In this document: positions 7,129 to 15,127 of the stretch, in pieces
Numbering within the stretch: the stretch's first letter is position 1
Layout: each line of letters starts with the position of its first letter
From: an uncultured Eubacteriales bacterium
GTDB lineage: Bacteria > Bacillota > Clostridia > Oscillospirales > Oscillospiraceae
Direction of reading: 5' to 3'
DNA length: 45,097 bases
Assembly (NCBI GenBank): GCA_900553545.1
Contig: USDP01000001.1
Span: forward strand, 1-45,097
The notes under the pieces: model-generated
Seen by the model: only the letters and a program-made list of their open reading frames with translations
What the model was told of the DNA's origin: nothing
The model's database searches: none
Program-made: the position numbers and the translations under genes

Positions 7129-8436
7129 ATGAAATTCGCATTCTACACCCTCGGCTGCAAGGTCAACCAATATGAGACGCAGGCGATGCAGCAAATGCTG
7201 CTTGCAGACGGGCATACGCTCGGCGAATTTGACGAGCTCTGCGACGGCTATATCATCAATACCTGTACGGTGACTGCGGTCTCCGACAAGAAATCGCGCA
7301 ACGCCATCCGCCGCGTCCGCCGCCTGAATCCGAACGCCGTCGTCGGCGTCTGCGGCTGCTACGCGCAGGCGAACCCGGATGAGATCCGCAAGCTGGACGT
7401 CGACGTCCTCGTCGGCACGGCAGACCGGCGTGCATTTATTTCGCACCTCGAGCAGGCTGCCGAACACAAGCAGAAGTGGGAGAAGATTGAAGACAACCGT
7501 CTCGGACAGGACTTTGAGATCCTGCCCGCCGGCGGCCTCACCGCGCGGACGCGCGCGCTGCTGAAGGTGGAGGACGGGTGCAACAATTTCTGTTCCTATT
7601 GCATCATCCCCTACGCGCGCGGACGCGTGCGCTCTATGCCGCTGGACGCTGCCGTCGCCGAGGCGCAGAAGCTCGCCGCCGAGGGCTATCGCGAGATCGT
7701 CATTAACGGCATCGAAATTTCCTCCTGGGGGCAGGAATGGAAAGACGGGTCCGTCCTGCGCGACCTGCTCGCGGCGATCTGCGCCGCCGTGCCGGATGTG
7801 CGCATCCGTCTCGGCTCGCTCGAACCGCGGACGATCGACGAAGCATTCTGCCGCGCACTGGCGGGCTTCCCAAATCTCTGCCCGCAGTTCCACCTGAGCC
7901 TCCAGAGCGGCAGCGACAGCGTCCTGCGCCGCATGAACCGCAAGTACGACACCGCGCGCTATGCCGAGAGCGTCCGCCTTTTGCACGCGTATTTCCCCGG
8001 CTGCGCCGTCACGACCGACCTGATCGTCGGATTCCCCGGCGAGACAGAAGAGGAATTCCGGCAGTCGCTGGGCTTTGTCCGCGCCTGCGGCCTCTCGAAA
8101 ATTCACATCTTCCCGTACTCGCGCCGCGCCGGCACGCCCGCCGCGAAAATGTCGGATCAAGTCCCGAACGCAGTCAAGGAACAGCGCGCGTCGGAGGCTG
8201 CAAAGGTGGCCAGTGAACTCGAGGATGCGTTCCATACCGCGCTGATCGGCACGGAGCAGACCGTGCTTTTCGAGCAGCCGGAGGCCGGTTTCTTCACAGG
8301 TCACGCGCCGAATTACGTCAAGGTCTACGCCGAGGCCGGAGATCTGCATAATCAGCTCCGCCGTGTGCGCGTCGCGGGCCTCTGCCGGGACGGCGTTTTG
8401 GGCGAATTGGTTGACGAGGCAGAAAAAACTTTCTGA
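7129..8436 (+). CDS. mtaB: tRNA (N6-threonylcarbamoyladenosine(37)-C2)-methylthiotransferase MtaB
   Basis: A radical-SAM enzyme that adds a methylthio group to t6A37 of ANN-decoding tRNAs. The 435-residue protein has the N-terminal UPF0004 domain with cluster cysteines C10 (LGCKVNQYE), C46 (NTCTVT) and the CGC pair at 75-77, then the radical-SAM cluster C151-x3-C155-x2-C158 (GCNNFCSYCIIPYARGR), the methylthiotransferase core (LQSGSDSVLRRMNRKY, DLIVGFPGETEEEF) and a C-terminal TRAM domain. The CNNFCSYC signature and TLGCKVNQYE start point to MtaB rather than MiaB or RimO. I choose the ATG at 7129 (GGTGG 9 nt upstream) over a non-canonical start 21 nt earlier. It lies immediately before a tRNA pair. 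Confidence 0.94.
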   Translation: MKFAFYTLGCKVNQYETQAMQQMLLADGHTLGEFDELCDGYIINTCTVTAVSDKKSRNAIRRVRRLNPNAVVGVCGCYAQANPDEIRKLDVDVLVGTADRRAFISHLEQAAEHKQKWEKIEDNRLGQDFEILPAGGLTARTRALLKVEDGCNNFCSYCIIPYARGRVRSMPLDAAVAEAQKLAAEGYREIVINGIEISSWGQEWKDGSVLRDLLAAICAAVPDVRIRLGSLEPRTIDEAFCRALAGFPNLCPQFHLSLQSGSDSVLRRMNRKYDTARYAESVRLLHAYFPGCAVTTDLIVGFPGETEEEFRQSLGFVRACGLSKIHIFPYSRRAGTPAAKMSDQVPNAVKEQRASEAAKVASELEDAFHTALIGTEQTVLFEQPEAGFFTGHAPNYVKVYAEAGDLHNQLRRVRVAGLCRDGVLGELVDEAEKTF

Positions 8437-8463
8437 AACCGCGAAAAAACCGAACAAAAGTTG

Positions 8464-8492
8464 TTGACAAATCGCATCTTTGCCGATATAAT
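8464..8492 (+). promoter_or_regulatory. Consensus promoter for tRNA-Met/tRNA-Glu
   Basis: TTGACA (8464-8469), exactly 17 nt, TATAAT (8487-8492); a perfect match to the housekeeping consensus, 29 nt before tRNA-Met. Confidence 0.93.
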
Positions 8493-8521
8493 ATCTCTTG
8501 CTGTGAGACACAGCAGTATAT

Positions 8522-8597
8522 GGCGGCATAGCTCAGTTGGTAGAGCATTCGGTTCATACCCGGAGTGTCATCTGTTCGAGTCAGATTGCCGCTACCA
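8522..8597 (+). tRNA. tRNA-Met (anticodon CAT, elongator type)
   Basis: Cloverleaf GGCGGCATAGCTCAGTTGG..., anticodon loop GGTTCATACCC, T-loop TTCGAGT, encoded CCA. It lacks the unpaired first acceptor position of initiator tRNA. The loop is that of an elongator Met rather than a lysidine-type Ile tRNA. Confidence 0.94.
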
Positions 8598-8672
8598 GGC
8601 CCGTTGGTCAAGCGGTTAAGACACCGCCCTTTCACGGCGGTAACATGGGTTCGATTCCCGTACGGGTCACCA
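8598..8672 (+). tRNA. tRNA-Glu (anticodon TTC)
   Basis: Cloverleaf with acceptor GGCCCGT/ACGGGTC, anticodon arm CCGCCCTTTCACGGCGG (TTC), T-loop TTCGATT and encoded CCA. It directly abuts the CCA of tRNA-Met. Confidence 0.95.
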
Positions 8673-8676
8673 TGTG

Positions 8677-8727
8677 AAAACACCACTGCAATCTGAACTC
8701 CCCGGAGTTGGACACAGTGGTGTTTTT
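8677..8727 (+). terminator. Terminator of the tRNA-Met/Glu transcript
   Basis: AAAACACCACTG and CAGTGGTGTTTTT form a stem, with an inner hairpin (CTCCCCGGAG), ending in five Ts, 5 nt after tRNA-Glu. Confidence 0.88.
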
Positions 8728-8882
8728 CCTATTTCTCTTGTGTTTTCAATGCTTTCACGCCTCGCTTGACACAAAGCATCTTGGACGTGTAAATGGAAAA
8801 AGCACAAAACCAGACAGAAAACCGTGAAAAGTATGGAAAGTGAACTATACAGTACGGCTTATTATTTCTCATTTTGCTTTGA

Positions 8883-10007
8883 CTATGCGTAGTATTCCTG
8901 CTCTTTCTTCGTAGGTGTCTTGTATCCGTTCTTCGCGTGTGGACGGGTCTCATTATAAAATTTGATATATTCTGCGATCGCCGCTCTGAGTTCCTGCTCA
9001 GAGCGGTATTTTGTTCGGTAAAGCTCTTCCCGTTTCATTGAAGCAAAGAACGACTCCATGACAGAATTATCATATAGGATGTGCGCACGGGAAAACGACT
9101 GTGTCACACCAAGCGATTGCAGATAGGCGCAAAAGGCGTTTGAACGGTAGTTGCTGCCGCGGTCCGTGTGAAACAACAAAGGAAGCTGCGGTTGCCGCTG
9201 TTCATACGCAATCTTAAACGTGCTTTTTACAAGCCGCGTGCTGTTTTTCAGACCGATCCGGAAACCAACCACCATGCGTGCATACAAGTCGATAATTACG
9301 CATATGTAAAGATCTTTTTCCTTGTAGCGGAAGTAAGTCACATCGCTGACCCAGATTTCATTCGGGCGCGTTGCGGTAAACTGCTGGTTGAGATAATTCT
9401 AGCACCGTTTGGTCTCCTTATCATACTGTTTCTTCGCGCCCTGACGGATACTGCACAGCCCCATATCCTGCATTAGTTCACGCACCATTTGTTCGCTGAC
9501 GCGGCAGCCTCGTTCTTTCAGGATGGCGGCAATTTTGCCAGCACCGTAGATCTGGCGGCCGTCTTCGTAAATCGTTTGGATTTTTTGACGCAGTTCCTCT
9601 CGGCGTTTATCGTACCAAGCACAGCCACGTTTGCTGCGCAGCAAATAATTATAAAAAGTGCCCCGCGGCACGCAAAGCGCATCACAGAGCATATGAACGC
9701 TGTATTGGTCATGCAGATCATCGAGCGCATACAGCCGGTCTTCCAGCGGTGCGGTCGCAGTACAGGACGCTTTTTGCAGAATATCAATGATGCCTTTCAA
9801 CCGGTTCACCTTGTTTTCCAAGCTGCGATATTCACGCAGTGTGAAACTTGTTCCCTTCTCAGAATTTTCGGCTCGTTCATCGGCAAGCCACGCATAAATC
9901 GTGCTGCGCGGGATTCCTGTTTCCGTGACGAGCAGAGAAACGCTGTTGCCACTTTTGTAGGCGGTGATGATATTTTGTTTTTCTTCTAAAGTGTGTTTGC
10001 TGTTCAT
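8883..10007 (-). pseudogene. IS3-family transposase interrupted by one in-frame TAG
   Basis: The N-terminal part (10007-9399; HTH motif STIYAWLADERA, then YNYLLRSKRG and ERGCRVSEQMVRELMQDMG) ends at TAG 9401-9399. The same frame continues for a further 172 codons with the rve core: EIWVSDVTYF, FHTDRGSNYRS and NSVMESFFASMKRE, so all three DDE residues remain. Alignment to the intact relative at 2646 places a Gln at the stop (CAG to TAG). Without that codon the protein would have about 374 residues, the normal length. The two copies clearly differ along their length, so this is a separate element. I could not define its inverted repeats. A restart at GTG 9341 would give only the catalytic core and is unlikely to be functional. 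Confidence 0.85.
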
Positions 10008-10105
10008 ACGATCAGATCCTTTCGGAGGATAAGTATAGCAGATGGTGATATCATTCTGAACGTTTTATTTGCAGGCAAAATCAATAAAAAGAAAACGAAA
10101 TATGT

Positions 10106-10111
10106 TATAAT
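10106..10111 (+). promoter_or_regulatory. Probable -10 element for the second DUF2971 gene
   Basis: TATAAT at 10106-10111 in an AT-rich stretch 34 nt before the start codon. No good -35 hexamer at 16-18 nt is visible, so this is weak. Confidence 0.4.
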
Positions 10112-10144
10112 ATCAACATATAAAGCTGCACTGGAGGGAAACAT

Positions 10145-11275
10145 ATGACAAATCGAGAAGAATTCCGCGATTTGCTTTACGGTACATTTTATGAATCGAT
10201 TACAGATCCCGCAAGCATCAGACAGCAGCACGAAAAAATTCGCACATGGGTTCAAAATAATATTCCCACAAAATTGTATCGGTACAGAACAGTAAACGAC
10301 CACACACTCGATGCGCTCCGAAAGGACGAAATATGGGGCAGCTCCGTTTGTACGTTTAATGATCCGTTTGAGTGTATGCCCCATTATGATCCGGAACGCG
10401 CGAAGGAGCTGTTAAAAAGGGAAATGGATATAGGGCAGATCGCAGAAAAATACCGCGCATATAAAAACGGAGGTAGCGTGCCAGCTCTTCAAAGCATATT
10501 CTCAGAAGAACAGCTTCAATGGCTTTTTTCAGTTCTCCCGGAAGACATTCAACCAGAGGCGCTCGAGAACCCTTTTTCGCTATTCCGTGAAAATGCACTG
10601 CGTTTATTAGAATGTTGTCAGGATGAATTTGAAAAGGTGTTCTATCGGACGTTGATTGATGAGCAGAAGCGGAGAAGCATTGCCTGCTTTACAGAGTCAA
10701 ATGACAATTCGGCAATGTGGGGACATTACGCGGACAGCCATCGGGGCTTTTGCATAGAGTATGATTTTCAAAAAATTTTAACAGCCTGTTCTGAAAAGTG
10801 TGCGGACGTTCAGCACTGTACCAGTCTGATGATGTCCCCTGTAATTGCGCCCATGATATATACGGATGTACGGTATGATGCATCCCAGATCATCCTGCCG
10901 CTGCTGCTTTCTCGTATGGCGGATTTGGCGCATACTGCAATCAAACCATTTTATGAAGACCTTTTGGTAATTGTAAAGAGTCTGCTTACAAAATCGTCGG
11001 TTTGGAGCTACGAAAACGAGTGGCGAATGATTTCTATGTTACCGGATAATACGCTTTTCTGCCGAATCTATAGCCTGAAACCGACAGCTGTTTATATAGG
11101 GGTGCGAACAGACGAGGAGGCAGCGAATACACTTTATCAAATATGCTGTGAAAAAGATATCCCGTGCTATAAGATGGTACCCGCATACCTGAGCGGCAGC
11201 TTTTCCATAAGACCAGTTGAATATGAAATGCATGTTGAGGTAACGGATCGACTAAAGCAAAAGAATATGCTATAA
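10145..11275 (+). CDS. DUF2971 family protein (second copy)
   Basis: The 376-residue protein carries the same family pattern as the gene at 690-1727: KLYRYRTVNDHTLDALR and SSVCTFNDPFECMPHYD near the N-terminus, IACFTESNDNSAMWGHYADSHRGFCIEYDF in the middle, and SYENEWRMI (E-x-E-W-R) towards the end. The two copies differ in length and detail, so they are distant paralogues rather than a recent duplication. Function is unknown; a role in defence or as a toxin is plausible only by association. GGAGGG lies 6 nt before the ATG. The DinD-like pseudogene starts 28 nt downstream and may have been part of the same unit. No signal peptide or membrane segment is visible. Confidence 0.82.
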   Translation: MTNREEFRDLLYGTFYESITDPASIRQQHEKIRTWVQNNIPTKLYRYRTVNDHTLDALRKDEIWGSSVCTFNDPFECMPHYDPERAKELLKREMDIGQIAEKYRAYKNGGSVPALQSIFSEEQLQWLFSVLPEDIQPEALENPFSLFRENALRLLECCQDEFEKVFYRTLIDEQKRRSIACFTESNDNSAMWGHYADSHRGFCIEYDFQKILTACSEKCADVQHCTSLMMSPVIAPMIYTDVRYDASQIILPLLLSRMADLAHTAIKPFYEDLLVIVKSLLTKSSVWSYENEWRMISMLPDNTLFCRIYSLKPTAVYIGVRTDEEAANTLYQICCEKDIPCYKMVPAYLSGSFSIRPVEYEMHVEVTDRLKQKNML

Positions 11276-11303
11276 TATAGAAAAAAGGAACGGAGATGAG
11301 GAT

Positions 11304-11961
11304 ATGGCACGGGATGATCGAATCCAGCTTTTTGAGAACAAGCGCATCCGCACGGCATGGGATGCAGAAAAAGAAGAATGGTTCTTTTCTATCGTCGATG
11401 TGGTGGCTGTACTGACTGATCAGCCGGATCAGCGCCACGCGGCGAAATATTGGAGCGTGCTGAAGACCCGACTGAAAAAAGAAGGTAGTGAGTTGACTAC
11501 AAAATGTAGTCAACTGAAAATGCGTTCGGCAGACGGGAAACGCTACAACACCGATGTGGCGGATACAGAGCAGCTTCTGCGCATCATCCAGTCCATTCCC
11601 TCGCCCAAATCCGAGCCGTTCAAGCTCTGGCTGGCGCAGGTCGGCCGGGAGCGAATCGAAGAAACGATCGACCCGGAGCTGACAATCGACCGTGCGGACG
11701 ACGCTGGAATTGGTTCTCAATATGCTGGCCGAGGCCACGACAACAGAGATTTCCAAGCAGAAAGCGCCGGAAGGTTTGCGGGAAAACGTCGAGGTTGCAC
11801 GCTCCGGCGGCAAGGTCGCAGGCGACGCCCGGAAGGCTATCGAGCGGCAGACCGGCGTGCCGGTCATTGCATCAAAAAGCGCCGCGCAGCTCAATCAAGT
11901 TGTGACAAATCTGATTGAAGCGACCAGTGAGATTCCGGACAAAAACAAACCGAAAGAGTAA
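11304..11961 (+). pseudogene. DinD/BRO-N-type protein broken by internal deletion and frameshift
   Basis: The N-terminal part (MARDDRIQLFENKRIRTAWD, then EWFFSIVDVVAVLTDQPDQRHAAKYWSVLKTRL and LLRIIQSIPSPKSEPFKLWLAQVGRERIEE) is the BRO-N domain seen in phage antirepressors and DNA-damage-inducible protein D. It stays in register to about 11690 (DPELTIDRA). From about 11692 the expected C-terminal part (TTLELVLNMLAEATTTEIS, ending SAAQLNQVVTNL) appears in another frame and runs to 11961. Compared with full-length DinD relatives, roughly 70-80 residues are missing between the two parts. The join therefore combines a deletion with a frame change. The first frame continues as nonsense to 11918. 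Start ATG 11304 with GGAG upstream. Confidence 0.82.
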
Positions 11962-12020
11962 ATTACAGAAATCAAACGCTGTGATGTGTTCATCTATAGT
12001 GTAGTGAAAACACAAAGAAA

Positions 12021-12046
12021 AACACCATCCTTTGGATGGTGTTTTT
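12021..12046 (+). terminator. Terminator after the DinD-like pseudogene
   Basis: AACACCATCC and GGATGGTGTT form a 10-bp stem with a TTT loop, followed by TTTT. Confidence 0.85.
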
Positions 12047-12156
12047 TGCTGATATAGGAGTCCCGCAACGAACCCGTGGTTCGGCCACCGCTTCACTGGG
12101 GTGTGATTTTGTTTTTACGAATTGGGAATGCGATCCATCGTGCTTGAGCGCCATAT

Positions 12157-12284
12157 GAAATGCCATCCATAAGGATGGCATTTCAGCGTGTCGAAAAAGT
12201 CTTTTCGCCCCGCTGCTCTATTGCAGGACTGCGTTTTATCGTTTTTTGACAGCCTCAAATGCCATCCATAAGGATGGCATTTCT
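12157..12284. repeat. 73-bp palindromic intergenic element (copy A) between two identical hairpins
   Basis: Two exact 26-bp copies of a hairpin (arms AAATGCCATCC/GGATGGCATTT; 12158-12183 and 12257-12282) bracket a 73-bp segment (12184-12256). The segment starts CAGCGTGTCGAAAAAG and ends TTTTTTGACAG, so its ends are imperfect inverted repeats TGTC(G/A)AAAAA. The segment recurs at 32385-32548. It occupies the otherwise gene-free interval 12047-12441, where I see no gene. Confidence 0.8.
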
Positions 12285-12441
12285 TCTTTGAAATATGGAC
12301 CCCGCGGCGGCCTGCGCCGCTTTGCGCGCCCCACCCATCGGACGTCCCATATAGATCTGGCGGACTGCACAAAATCGTGCATTCGCCTTTGTGCATTTCG
12401 TGGAAGAATTATTTTTTGTGAATTTTGAACAGAAAAACGGA

Positions 12442-12470
12442 TTGACACATCGGCTGCTGTGTGCTAAGCT
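12442..12470 (+). promoter_or_regulatory. Possible promoter of the sugar locus
   Basis: TTGACA (12442-12447), 17-nt spacer, weak -10 TAAGCT (12465-12470), 51 nt before the kinase start. The following AT-rich stretch (12482-12507) could hold an operator. The poor -10 is compatible with a regulated promoter. Confidence 0.5.
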
Positions 12471-12521
12471 GTCAATAGCTTCATTAAGTTAATTATTAAA
12501 TTGAAATAAGGATAAGAGCTT

Positions 12522-13490
12522 ATGTATGATATTTGTGCACTGGGCGAGATCCTGATTGACGCGATCGCGAGTGCAGACACATCCATCCAGATCACGGGCA
12601 ACGCGGGCGGCGCTCCTGCGAATGTGCTGACGTGCGCATCCCGCATGGGGCTGAAGACGGCGTTTCTCGCCAAGGCCGGTGACGATTTCATCGGCGGCTG
12701 GCTCAAGCGCGTGCTGGATGGCGTCGGCATCGACACGGCGGGCCTGATCCTGGATTCCACCAAAAACACCACCATTGCCATGGTCTCGCTGGACGGCTCT
12801 GGCAACCGCAGCTTCTCCTTCTATCGCACCGGCTGCGCCGATGTGAGCCTCACGAAGGAAGACCTCCGGCTCGACCGGATCGAACAGTCCCGCGTGTTTC
12901 ATTTCGGCTCCGTCTCCATGACGGACGAACCCGCCCGCTCCGCGACGCTCTTTGCCGCGCGCTACGCGCGGGAGCACGGCCTCACCGTCTCCTACGACCC
13001 GAACCTCCGCCGCAACCTCTGGAGCGACGAGCAGACGGCCCGGCAGTATATCCGCGAGGGCCTGAACCTCTGCGACGTGGCGAAGCTCTCCGACGAGGAA
13101 TGTACCTTCCTCTGCGGCGACGGCGAGATCGACGCGCTCGGCCACCGGCTTCTTGCGGAGCATCCCAATCTGAATCTCCTCTTTGTGACCTGCGGCGCCG
13201 GCGGGAGCTATGCCTTCTGCGGCAGCCGGATGGCCTTTGTGCCGGGCTTCTCCGTCAAGATCGCCGATACCACCGGCGCCGGAGACGCATTCGTGGGCGC
13301 AGTGCTGTATCAGATCCTGCGCCGCGGCGGCCTGCGCGAGGCGTATTCCCCGGCAGAGCTGGAGCAGCTGCTCACGTTCGGAAACGCGGTCGGCGCGCTC
13401 TCCGTCCAGCGCTACGGCGCCATCCCCGCCATCCCCACGCTCGCCGAGACCGAATCGTTCCTGCACGCGCAGGGCCTGCTCGGGGCCTGA
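12522..13490 (+). CDS. PfkB-family sugar kinase, fructokinase-like
   Basis: An ATP-dependent kinase of the ribokinase superfamily; the sequence style (ALGEILIDAI, NAGGAPANVLTCASRMGLKTAFLAKAG) is that of bacterial fructokinases (ScrK type). The N-terminal PfkB signature GGAPAN is at 29-34 and the C-terminal signature DTTGAGDAFVGA contains the catalytic base D255. The 322-residue length is normal. As the first gene of the locus it would phosphorylate the intracellular ketose. With a ketose 3-epimerase in the same cluster, fructose to fructose-6-phosphate is the most economical reaction, but allulose or another ketose cannot be excluded. AAGGA lies about 11 nt before the ATG. The binding-protein gene follows after 53 nt. 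Confidence 0.88.
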   Translation: MYDICALGEILIDAIASADTSIQITGNAGGAPANVLTCASRMGLKTAFLAKAGDDFIGGWLKRVLDGVGIDTAGLILDSTKNTTIAMVSLDGSGNRSFSFYRTGCADVSLTKEDLRLDRIEQSRVFHFGSVSMTDEPARSATLFAARYAREHGLTVSYDPNLRRNLWSDEQTARQYIREGLNLCDVAKLSDEECTFLCGDGEIDALGHRLLAEHPNLNLLFVTCGAGGSYAFCGSRMAFVPGFSVKIADTTGAGDAFVGAVLYQILRRGGLREAYSPAELEQLLTFGNAVGALSVQRYGAIPAIPTLAETESFLHAQGLLGA

Positions 13491-13543
13491 ACTTGTTTTT
13501 GATATCATTGTGATATTAAATAAATCAGAATTGGAGGATCATT

Positions 13544-14911
13544 ATGAAAAAGGTTATCGCATTGCTCCTTGCCGTCCTGATGCTGGCCTCGCTTGCTGCC
13601 TGTAGCAGCACTCCGGCCAACGCGGACGCCGCCACCCCCGCGGAGACGGGCACGACCCCTTCCGCCGACACCACCGATACCGCTGATACCACCGAAACCA
13701 AGGACGAGACGCCCGCCGCAGCCGGCGACGTCACCATCCGCATGTGGACGTTCCTGGACCCCACCAACACCAGCAACGGCCGTTCCATCGCCCTTCAGAA
13801 GATGATCGACCGCTTTGAAGAAGAGAACCCCGGCGTCAAGGTCGTGGTCGAGCCGCAGCAGTGGGACACCATGACCGGTAAGTTCATGGCCGCCGCCACG
13901 ACCGGCGAAGCGCCCGACATCATGTGGTGCGCCCGCGACGAGCTGTTCGGCGTTCTGAACGCCGGCCTGCTGGAGCCGCTGGAGAACCTCTTCATGGGCG
14001 ACTGGACGCAGGAGCAGATCGACGACGTCGACGACGGCTTCTTCCGCTTCGGCGAGCGCGATGGCAAGCACTATACCCTCTGCCTCAACAAGAACTGCAC
14101 CGGCTTCTTCTATCGTGAAGACCTCCTGGAGGCCGCCGGTCTGGAAGTCCCCACCACCTTCGACGAGCTGTATGACGCCGCGCAGAAGCTGACGCAGGAG
14201 ATCGACGGCCAGCAGGTCTACGGCCTCGGCATGAGCTTCTCCACCGAAACGAACGACGCCCAGGCGATCGTCAACTGGCTGCTTCAGGAGCAGGGCACCC
14301 TCTTTAACGAGGACGGCACTGCCAAGTGGGCCAATGAAAACGGCGTTGCTGCTCTGGAATGGATCAAGAAGTGCATCGACACCGGCGTTACCCCGGCGGA
14401 TGCCGTCAACAAGACCATCGAGGACATCTACACCGAGTTCGCCTCCGGCAAATATGCCATGACCATTGCCTCCGCCGTCCGCCTCGGCACGTCCCGTGCC
14501 AATGCGTCCTTCGACGGTTCCACCATCCAGTTTGCCCCGCTGCCCGGCGGCACGATCATTGACGGCTGGTTCGCCGGTGTTTACAGCGGCTCTGCCAACA
14601 AAGAGCTTGCCGGCAAGTTCCTCGAGCTGATGTACGACAATGAGTCCGACCTGCTCTGGATCAACGACGGCGCGCAGGCTCCGAACCGCAAGTCCACCGT
14701 TGCCCAGATCACCATCGACGACAGCAATAAGTACCTCAACAGCATGCTCGACGCGTTCGCTGCTGGCTGGCTGCCCGCCAACAACCAGGCGTTCGTCGGC
14801 TGGAAGCTCGACCTCAACCGCCCGATCCAGGCCATCCTGACCGGTGAAACCGACTACATGAAGGCCCTGAGCGACGCAGAGACGATCTTCAACACCAATA
14901 ACAACCGCTGA
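13544..14911 (+). CDS. ABC transporter sugar-binding lipoprotein (family 1)
   Basis: Extracellular substrate-binding protein of a CUT1-type sugar importer, anchored by lipidated Cys20 (signal MKKVIALLLAVLMLASLAAC). A Thr/Ala/Asp-rich linker (about 22-60) leads into the SBP_bac_1 fold: TIRMWTFLDP, VKVVVEPQQWDTMTGKFMAAATTGEAPDIMW, GKHYTLCLNKNCTGFFYREDLLEAAGLEVPTTFDEL. The 455-residue length is typical. TTGGAGGATC precedes the ATG. A very stable hairpin (14931-14967) follows, probably keeping this mRNA segment more abundant than the permease part. The substrate is not deducible; neighbours suggest a monosaccharide, polyol or small glycoside. Confidence 0.92.
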   Translation: MKKVIALLLAVLMLASLAACSSTPANADAATPAETGTTPSADTTDTADTTETKDETPAAAGDVTIRMWTFLDPTNTSNGRSIALQKMIDRFEEENPGVKVVVEPQQWDTMTGKFMAAATTGEAPDIMWCARDELFGVLNAGLLEPLENLFMGDWTQEQIDDVDDGFFRFGERDGKHYTLCLNKNCTGFFYREDLLEAAGLEVPTTFDELYDAAQKLTQEIDGQQVYGLGMSFSTETNDAQAIVNWLLQEQGTLFNEDGTAKWANENGVAALEWIKKCIDTGVTPADAVNKTIEDIYTEFASGKYAMTIASAVRLGTSRANASFDGSTIQFAPLPGGTIIDGWFAGVYSGSANKELAGKFLELMYDNESDLLWINDGAQAPNRKSTVAQITIDDSNKYLNSMLDAFAAGWLPANNQAFVGWKLDLNRPIQAILTGETDYMKALSDAETIFNTNNNR

Positions 14912-14930
14912 GCACATTCCTGACGTTACT

Positions 14931-14967
14931 CCTTCTGGGGGCCGCCCAACCGGCGGCCCCCAGAAGG
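14931..14967 (+). promoter_or_regulatory. Very stable intercistronic hairpin between binding protein and permeases
   Basis: Arms 14931-14946 (CCTTCTGGGGGCCGCC) and 14952-14967 pair perfectly over 16 bp around CAACC. No T-run follows, so it is more likely a 3'-end stabiliser or partial block than a full terminator. The remaining sequence to 15127 holds no gene that I can support. Confidence 0.75.
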
Positions 14968-15127
14968 GGAGCTCCAGCGGAGGGGAATGTGCTTTTCGAT
15001 AAAAACCCATTCCCTTCGGCTGGATCGAACCGCCCGAATATTGGCAGCCGCCGCCGTTTCCCGCTGCGCGGGATCACCGGCGGATCAACACTTTCCTGAA
15101 AAGGATGACATCTGGAGGACAAGACTT

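Noticed and set aside
7123..8529. 468-codon minus-strand frame opposite mtaB.
   Set aside because: Shadow of mtaB, which has complete catalytic motifs.
9390..9410. Possible programmed frameshift or stop-codon recoding in the broken IS3-type transposase.
   Set aside because: The two halves are in the same frame, so no frameshift is needed; no recoding signal is visible, and a point mutation is simpler.
14889..15122. 77-codon minus-strand frame in the gap before the first permease.
   Set aside because: It covers the strong hairpin and intergenic DNA; no start signal or family. It may be an intergenic repeat but I see only one copy here.
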